Shown here: in pieces, positions 56,554 to 64,000 of the stretch
Position numbering within the stretch: the stretch's first letter is position 1
Layout: the number at the start of each line of letters is the position of its first letter
Assembly: GCA_963966185.1 (NCBI GenBank)
Contig: CAWZYM010000369.1
Span: 442,001-506,000 of the forward strand
Source: Rhabditoides inermis
Lineage: Eukaryota; Nematoda; Chromadorea; Rhabditida; Rhabditidae
Reading direction: 5' to 3'
Length of the DNA: 64,000 bases
The notes under the pieces: generated by a model
Seen by the model: the letters and a program-made list of their open reading frames with translations, nothing else
What the model was told of the DNA's origin: nothing
The model's database searches: none
Program-made: the position numbers and the translations under genes

Positions 56554-58262
56554 CAAAATCATAGCGTAAAGACGCGGCGGTTAGAAAACAACACAATATA
56601 AGAAATGTCTCGAAGAACGTGGTGTTTGCCGATAGAAGAGTGGTGTAGCATATGTGGTGTTGGTGAGAAGTGTGCACCTGTGCACACTACCACGTCTTCT
56701 CTCAGACTGCGTGCAAACGAGCGTTTTAGCAGTTGTCATCGTAGGTATTTCGCCGAACATTTCCTAACAATCAGTGGTTGTGCACTCGCGAACTTTCTCT
56801 ACTGTACGCTTCTCATATCTCCCGTCGAAACACCCATCATTTCGTTTTGTTTCCGATCCAATGATCTGTCGCCTCCCAATAGCCTTCTTGTGTTTGCAAA
56901 TCGTTTGCGAACCCACCCGCTGTTCCAACCCTGTACTTGTTCCAATTTGTCCTCCCGTACCATGCTATCGGCTCCGTTCTCTCACCTTGCCCTTTTTTTC
57001 TTTTGCCACCCACACACTTCGTAATGCGTCTGTGTATTTCACCGTCTCCTCTTTTTGTGTCTCCTCTCTTTTTCGGACTTTGATGATGCTATATTGCTAT
57101 ATGATTGACGTGGCATGTGACGATGTGTCATTCAGGTTCGCGGCGGTTCCGTTCCGTTGTCGTTGACCATCTTCCGCGTGCTGACCGCCGCGTCTCTGCA
57201 TTCGACATTGTGCCAAGCCGACAATCATGTACGTTTACAACACACACACATTTTTCACTTTCCAAATATTTCGCATTGACTTGTGTTTAACATGCTTGTT
57301 CGTTCTTTCGAGATATTTTGCGCGAGCATGACTTGAGTTCTCGCGGAGTTGTTTTGTTGGCAGATGTTTGTAGCAATGTATATACTCTGCGTTAGAACAA
57401 AAATCCTTACTGTGTGCGAAAACTTTATACGCAATTTTTCTTGCGAAACATTCTAATTCTTGCGGCAAGAAAACACATGTTTGGACCACCCACGAAGATT
57501 CGCGTATAGAACAGCAGTGAAGCAAATCGTGCAAAACTGTACAATGCAATGGTTGTGACGCGCCAATTGAATGTTCTTTTCTAGATTTTGCCAGTCCCGA
57601 TCGTCTCTTGCCGTTGTCGTTGACTTTCGCGCCCTGCCCCGGTTATTCCAGCTGATTTCGAGTGAGTTGGGGAGTTGGACCTATTTGAACGGATTGCTTT
57701 GTTTCGATTGTGTTTCACAGTGATCGGCTTCCTTCTTTCGCTCCGCAGAACATGGAGAATCACATCGTACATGGGTGGGACGACTCACAAAACTTTTTCT
57801 TAGATTTCCGAAATTCGCACGTTTCTATTAGGCGCATGCATTGTGAGACTGTGATTGGCGAACACTCGCCAGTCAGATGTTTCAGTTGTTTAGTAACTAT
57901 GAGAAGTAGTATGTAATAGTTGACATATTCGATCGCACTAGAGACCGTTGATTAAATCTCAGTAAAAAGTGTATTATATTTTGATTGGATCTTATATAAC
58001 ACACTGAGCTGAGTGGATCTTATAACCCGTCACATGATGATTTCTAGCCTCACCTAATGTACGTTCCAAAAGTAAAATTTAGAAAAAATATTCTTGATGA
58101 GTACTGTTTTGTCTTACATTGAATGTGCAAACAGCAGTCCGGATCGCATTATTTAGATTATGTTTAGGTGATTAGCAGTACTTTGTCGATTCTTCGAAAC
58201 GCTGTTTTTAAAAGAATATCGCCGTTTACCGTTTTTATCTACCTGTGGTGCTGGGTGGTTGA

Positions 58263-58297
<35 letters not shown>

Positions 58298-58504
58298 ACT
58301 CTTCCAGCACTTGTGCGACTATCGGTGGCTCGCGTGAGACGATGTTCAAGACTGTCAATAGTTGTGCTTTAATCTGCATAAAGTCATTTCCCGTTATTTG
58401 TGTCTCGTTTGATTGATTGATGCGTTATCCCAACTCGTTTTGAAACGATTGAATACCTTGTGTATGTGTGTTGCAATAGCCTTGTGTCTCAGTTGAAGTT
58501 CAAG

Positions 58505-59873
58505 ATGGACGAGATCGAGGCTGCCCTGTCGGAGCTGGCGATTTCGGGAAGGACGAGACTGGCGAGGGCCCGCAAGGCCGCCGAGCTCGCCGCTCTGGCC
58601 GCTGGCGGACAGGTGCGTGGGTGAGAGGACAGGTAACAACGAGAGAGTGAGAAACGAGGTGTTCTGTTCGCGGCTATGCTTACCGTTTTGGAGGATGAAT
58701 GTAGAATGTAGAATGTAGTCAGGTTTGGGTGAAGTTGTCGTGTAACCATGCGAACAACCTGCGTCCTCCAACACAAGCGACGCTGGAAAGTGTAGACAGT
58801 AATCAATAATCGGTACATACGTTGTTGTTGAAACGCCACATGGTGGTATGATGCAATCGAGTTGAGTAATCTTGTATTAGAAGAACAGTTTGTACAAGCA
58901 TCATACACAGTAACCGTATCACGTGTTGTTTCCCAGTGTGTAGTGGAGTGGCAATGCTGATCGTTTTCAGCCCGCTGCCGCCGCCGCAACCCCCGCCCTC
59001 ATGCCCGCCGCTCCCAAGGCAGCTCGCAACACCGCCAAGCCGGTGGGTCCTTTCAATAAGCGGGCGGGAGAAGCTTCTGCGCCAGAGCGATAGTTTTCGA
59101 TCTACCTCGCTTGCAGTTCGAAACACGGTGTCATAACCGTCTGTCTCTCTTGTTTTGCGCGCTATTTCCTAGAGCTGACTTTCCGTCTTCCTTTGATCTA
59201 CCCCACCGCAACTTATTGCGAGCATAGAACTATAGTAGTGGCCCCATCCAAATTTGGTTCTTGCTTGTTTGGCAAAAAAGATGTTTTGAATTTGAGGGTA
59301 GCGGTACACTTATTCTTTTGCATGGTTGTTGCTATCGTTGTCGTTTGACGGTTGTATAACGTGTTTAATACAAAATACAACATATATATATTGTTGTAGG
59401 CTAAGGATTCCGAGGCCAAGGACGACAAGGCGGAGATAGACAAGAAGGACAAGTCGAAGAAGAAGCAGAAGGTAGGGTATTAGATACAATAGTGGTGGTT
59501 GGATTTACGCGTTGCAGGGGAACAAGCAGGTCCCCTCCACCTCCGACCAGGAGGCGGTCGACGGCACCAAGCAGAAGAAGAAGGGCAAGGTACTGTACAC
59601 TACAGTATCCTTTTTTCCCTACTTCGAATGTTTCAGGCGCCGTGTGGCACGTCGAAGGAGAAGGCGCGCACTGATGCTACCGACAAGGTACTGTGTGTGA
59701 AGGGTTACTGTATTGATATAAAGTATGAGGTTACTGTACTGATATAATGAATGAGGGTTACTGTTTTAATAAAATGTATGAGTAGTTAGTGCGCTTGATG
59801 AAAATTGTTGCAGGAGCCGGAGCCTATCGTGAAGACCGCTCGCCGCCGCCGTCGTTCTGCCACTCCCGAGTAA
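58505..59873 (+). CDS. Small lysine/arginine-rich protein, copy 2
   Basis: Exons 58505-58612, 58971-59042, 59400-59471, 59518-59589, 59637-59687, 59814-59873, all phase 0, 144 residues. It differs from copy 1 at a few positions in the charged region (for example DKPEMDKK to DKAEIDKK, and VSNQKKK to GTKQKKK). The intron element of copy 1 is absent, so this gene is more compact. The stop codon is followed at once by a donor-like CGTGAGG, and a CTCTTTCAG acceptor at 61421 followed by AATAAA (61534-61539) could supply a 3' UTR exon. Confidence 0.65.
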
Positions 59874-60393
59874 CGTGAGGAAGGGGGAGGGGAGGAGAGA
59901 GAGAAGGGGGGAGAGGGAGAGGGGGGAGAGAGAGGTAGAGGGAGGGAGGGAGGGAGGGAGGGAAGGAGGGAGATGAGGGAGGGAGGGAGGGAGATGAGGG
60001 AGTGGGGTAAGGAGAGGGGGGAGAGAGAGGTAGAGGGAGGGAGGGAGGGAGGGGAGGAAAGAGAGGGGGAGAGGGAGATAGAGGGAGGGAGTGGGAGAGA
60101 GAGGGGGTAGAGAGAGGTAGAGGGAGGGAGGAAGGGAGTGGGGAGGGAGAAGAGGGAAGAGAGAGATAGAGGGAGGGAAAGAGGGAGGGGAAGAGAGAGG
60201 TAGAGGGAGGGAGGGAGGGAGATAGAGAGAGGGAGTGGGGAGGGAGAGGGGGGGAGAGAGAGAGGTAGAGGGAGGGAGGGAGGGAGGGAAAGAGAGATGT
60301 AGAGGGCGGAATGGAGGGACGGATGGAGATAGAGGGAGGGAGTGGGAGAGAGAGGGGGAAGAGAGAGGAGAGAGAGGGAGGAGCAGAGAGCAG
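59874..60393 (+). repeat. GA-rich tract
   Basis: Purine-only sequence matching 37285-37805, with small length differences. Confidence 0.95.
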
Positions 60394-61395
<1,002 letters not shown>

Positions 61396-61421
61396 GCTCA
61401 CTCTCTCACGCGCTCTTTCAG

Positions 61422-61545
61422 GACTCTGCAGCAGAAGGACACGTAGCAGCGAATCAAGTATAAACACACACATCGGAGAAGATAGATTGTATTGATGTGA
61501 TTGTGTATTGTGTTGTAGGTAAGAACTTTTGTGAATAAATGTGTT
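61422..61545 (+). other. Possible 3' UTR exon of the basic-protein gene
   Basis: Starts after a CTCTTTCAG acceptor and contains AATAAA at 61534-61539. It lies outside the duplicated block, so only copy 2 of the basic-protein gene can use it. A short in-frame peptide (TLQQKDT) is possible but unsupported. Confidence 0.35.
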
Positions 61546-61664
61546 TTGTGTTCGCGGTTTTAGTTGTAACTCGTGGGGCTCTTAGCATGATGGGAACTTG
61601 AACTGGCGATTCGGTCGTCTTGGTGGTTGGACTCTGATGAGATGTGTGATTAAGGGGAGGAAAG

Positions 61665-61667
61665 ACG

Positions 61668-61706
<39 letters not shown>

Positions 61707-61733
61707 GGGGAAAGAGAAAGGGAGAGAGGGAGG

Positions 61734-61779
<46 letters not shown>

Positions 61780-62134
61780 TAAATTATGTAATCTCTCTTT
61801 AGGTAAGAAAAAAGCACGCATATGAGTGTGGCTCACCTTTTTTCCGAACAGATTAACTTTCTTGTGTGAGTCTCGATTGTCGTGGAGTAGTGTCTTTCTT
61901 CTTCTCCTGTTATCTCTCTCCCTTTCTCTCTCTCTGCTCTCTCTATTTCTCTGCTCTCTCTCTCTCCCTTTCTCTCTCTCTCTTCTCTCTTCTCTCTTCT
62001 CTCTGCTCTCTGCTCTCTGCTCTCTGCTCTCTGCTCTCTGCTCTCTGCTCTCTGCTCTCTGCTCTCTGCTCTCTGCTCTCTGCTCTCTGCTCTCTGTTCT
62101 CTCTCTTTCTTCTTCTCTCTCTGCTCTCTCTCTT

Positions 62135-62165
<31 letters not shown>

Positions 62166-62231
62166 TCTGCTCTTTGCTCTTTGCTCTCTCTCTGCTCTCT
62201 CTCTCTCTCTTTTCTCTCTCTCTCTCTCTCT

Positions 62232-62274
<43 letters not shown>

Positions 62275-62398
62275 GTCTCTTCCTGTCTCTTTCTCTCTCT
62301 CTCTCTCTCTCTGCTCTCTCTCTCTCTGCTCTCTCTCTGCTCTCTGCTCTCTGCTCTCTCTGCTCTCTGCTCTCTCTTTCTCTCTCTGCTCTCTCTCA

Positions 62399-62429
<31 letters not shown>

Positions 62430-62440
62430 ACTGTTCCGCC
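61665..62440. repeat. GA, TC and CTCTCTG microsatellites
   Basis: A GA run (61667-61780) is followed by TC-rich sequence with a 7-bp CTCTCTG array (about 62000-62098) and further mixed TC/TTC/GCTCT repeats. The long Ser/Leu-rich and Arg/Glu-rich frames here are compositional. Confidence 0.95.
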
Positions 62441-63302
62441 TCCTCGGCTGCCTCTCTTATGTTGGTGATCTTTTCGAGAATAGCCTCCTTTCTTCGCGCG
62501 CGAATTAAAAAAATCTCTACCAAAACACATTTGTAGATTTGTAGATGCACATAAAGCAGCCCCATTCACAACCTCTCAACTCCCCTACATCCTCCGGATA
62601 GCTAATTAACATACATACAATGTCAGGATCCATGATCCTGGTATAGACCATGGTCGATGGCTCATGCCACCCTGTGCTAAATGTTTACACCACCCATGTG
62701 TTGCATAGGCTTTTGTAGTCATAACTTCTTTCAAAATTGGATCTCACCGTTCTGGTTTAGCGCGTTAAAAAGCTCTTCTCGCCTGCTTTTTCAACAGACT
62801 ACTGTTATCTATACTTTATTTTACAAATTTGTCCCCAATTCATTTCCAATCGCTCCTAAAATCTTCTCAACGTTTAATGATACCAAAAAAAGTACTTAAA
62901 ACATCTCAACACTCCATGCTAAGCCAATAATTTTACGGTATAGTCTATGTGCCTCTTCAACTATCGATCCGGAAGGATGAGACCCATCGACCACCCTTGG
63001 GTGACATAAGACTTATACCACTTATGGGTGGCATAATGTCGTTGCGATTCTGTTTTTGTTATAAAATACAATATTATATTAAGTAATTAATAATTATTAA
63101 CGGCAATAAATACACAACATAATATGCAACACAATTATTGAGAAATATAATATAATCGAACGAGCACACTTTGCAAACGAATGAACTGATCACCGGTACT
63201 GAGAAGTGGAAGTGTATGCAAAGTAAATAGGCGACGTGACTTTGAGACTGATCTACGTCCACACAACGACACTAGGAGACTAAATTAAATCACTACGAAG
63301 TA
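62441..63302. other. No recognisable feature
   Basis: AT-rich sequence without splice-consistent coding blocks. It contains a short GATCCATGATC palindrome (62628-62638) and weak repeats of ACCCATG/GGGTGG around 62670-63030. Confidence 0.5.
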
Positions 63303-63522
63303 TTACAAATGACAGACATCCGACTGACAGTTTTGCGTTTCGTACTGAGGAGTGTCACAAAGTGAACGTCGAATGCGTTTCGAACGGACGTGGGGTGCAG
63401 ATGGGTCAGATGACGTGGGGTCAGATGACGTGGGGTCGGATGGCGTGAGGTCGGATGACGTGGGGTCGGACGACGTGGGGTCGGATGAAGTGGTGGAATG
63501 TGACGCGGCGTCCCTCTTCACT
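63303..63522 (-). CDS. Terminal exon of a thrombospondin-like gene with Ser-Asp-Pro repeats
   Basis: The exon begins after a TACTACAG acceptor (63522) and stops at 63303. A 15-bp minisatellite (63405-63494, six units) encodes SSDPT/SDLTP repeats. After it come KRIRRSLCDTPQYETQNCQ and a final DVCHL, whose Arg and Cys spacing matches the C-terminal half of a thrombospondin type-1 repeat. It is on the same strand as the exon at 63781-63915. The join to upstream exons is not resolved. Confidence 0.5.
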
Positions 63523-63780
63523 CTGTAGTAGAATGGTACGAGAAAGTCCATATTTCTCTGGTCGGCTGGCAGCGGACTCGATTGGCGGCGGGGGCGGGGC
63601 CTCAATGAGCATGAATGAGATACAACTGCACATATTTTACAATAAGAAGACATACTGCAGTTGACTAGAAAACCACTCAAGAATACCGCATCAGAGTTTA
63701 CAATACTAAATGTACCTGGGTTTGTTAATATGATTTGAGAGGTCTATGTACGTCCACACAACAACACTAGTGATGTAGAT

Positions 63781-63915
63781 TTAATTACTACGATTACAAA
63801 TGACAGACATCGAAATCGAATTGAGTGAAACGCACTCTTGCCTCTCCACACAGATTCGTTGGCGGATCTGCGTTCCGCAGTTGCACTCTCCCCAATTCGA
63901 CCAGTCAGAGAAGAC
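63781..63915 (-). CDS. Thrombospondin type-1 repeat exon, partial gene at window edge
   Basis: After a CTCCCTCAG acceptor at 63915 the frame reads FSDWSNWGECNCGTQIRQRICVERQEC, a clear thrombospondin type-1 start (WSxWxxC, CG, RxRxC). These domains occur in secreted or surface proteins and bind matrix or glycans. In the domain frame the exon stops at 63781; a shifted frame ends in the same DVCHL sequence as the exon at 63303-63522. The two 3' parts, including the CATTTGTAAT and GTGTGGACGTA blocks, look like diverged copies of each other. The rest of the gene lies beyond the right edge. Confidence 0.7.
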   Translation of the reverse strand, partial: VFSDWSNWGECNCGTQIRQRICVERQECVSLNSISMSVICNRSN

Positions 63916-63925
63916 CTGAGGGAGA

Positions 63926-63928
<3 letters not shown>

Positions 63929-63967
<39 letters not shown>

Positions 63968-64000
63968 CTCTCTATCTCTCTCTCTCTGTCTCTCTGTCTC
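63929..64000. repeat. (TC)n microsatellite at window end
   Basis: CT dinucleotide run with a few interruptions, in the intron upstream of the thrombospondin exon. Confidence 0.95.

Noticed and set aside
61826..62536. 236-codon Ser/Leu/Cys-rich frame
   Set aside because: Pure TC, CTCTCTG and GCTCT repeats; no non-repeat protein sequence.

Overview
This is a nuclear genome window from an animal, most likely an invertebrate; the exact lineage cannot be fixed from the sequence. The evidence is intron-rich genes with many 45-190 bp exons and GT-AG introns, metazoan protein families (seipin, JKAMP, PGAP3, a BTB-Kelch protein, an F-box protein, a thrombospondin type-1 domain), tRNA-derived repeats, many short inverted-repeat transposons and very abundant GA/TC microsatellites. 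Genes were reconstructed by hand: I joined exons only where splice sites, phase and protein family agreed.

Layout. 1-3.6 kb is repeat-rich with no recognisable gene. An F-box gene lies on the minus strand (3.7-4.3 kb). Complete seipin (5.3-10.6 kb) and complete JKAMP (11.1-18.8 kb) follow on the plus strand. Then come PGAP3 (plus, 19.6-24.5 kb), a BTB-BACK-Kelch gene (minus, 25.4-29.2 kb), poorly resolved minus-strand exons (30.2-32.4 kb) and a small lysine/arginine-rich protein gene (plus, 34.8-37.3 kb).

The dominant structure is a direct tandem duplication of about 23 kb. The block from 14550 (inside JKAMP intron 5) to about 37825 is repeated from 37826 to about 60409. The junction is a short GATA run joined to JKAMP intron sequence. 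PGAP3, the Kelch gene, the unresolved minus-strand exons and the basic-protein gene are therefore present twice. The second JKAMP copy has only exons 6-12. The basic-protein gene of copy 1 has lost the 3' region that follows copy 2 (61.4-61.5 kb).

The two copies differ by substitutions, microsatellite lengths and many clean insertions, which makes each copy the empty-site control for the other. At least eight transposon-like insertions can be delimited this way. A 1.2 kb stretch of PGAP3 is identical between the copies while its flanks are diverged, which suggests recent gene conversion.

Three recognised proteins (seipin, JKAMP, PGAP3) are endoplasmic-reticulum or Golgi membrane proteins: lipid-droplet biogenesis, ER-associated degradation and GPI-anchor remodelling. 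Their adjacency may be chance. After 60.4 kb the window is a roughly 0.4 kb GATA array, GA and CTCTCTG microsatellites, an apparently empty stretch, and the terminal exons of a minus-strand thrombospondin type-1 domain gene running off the right edge.
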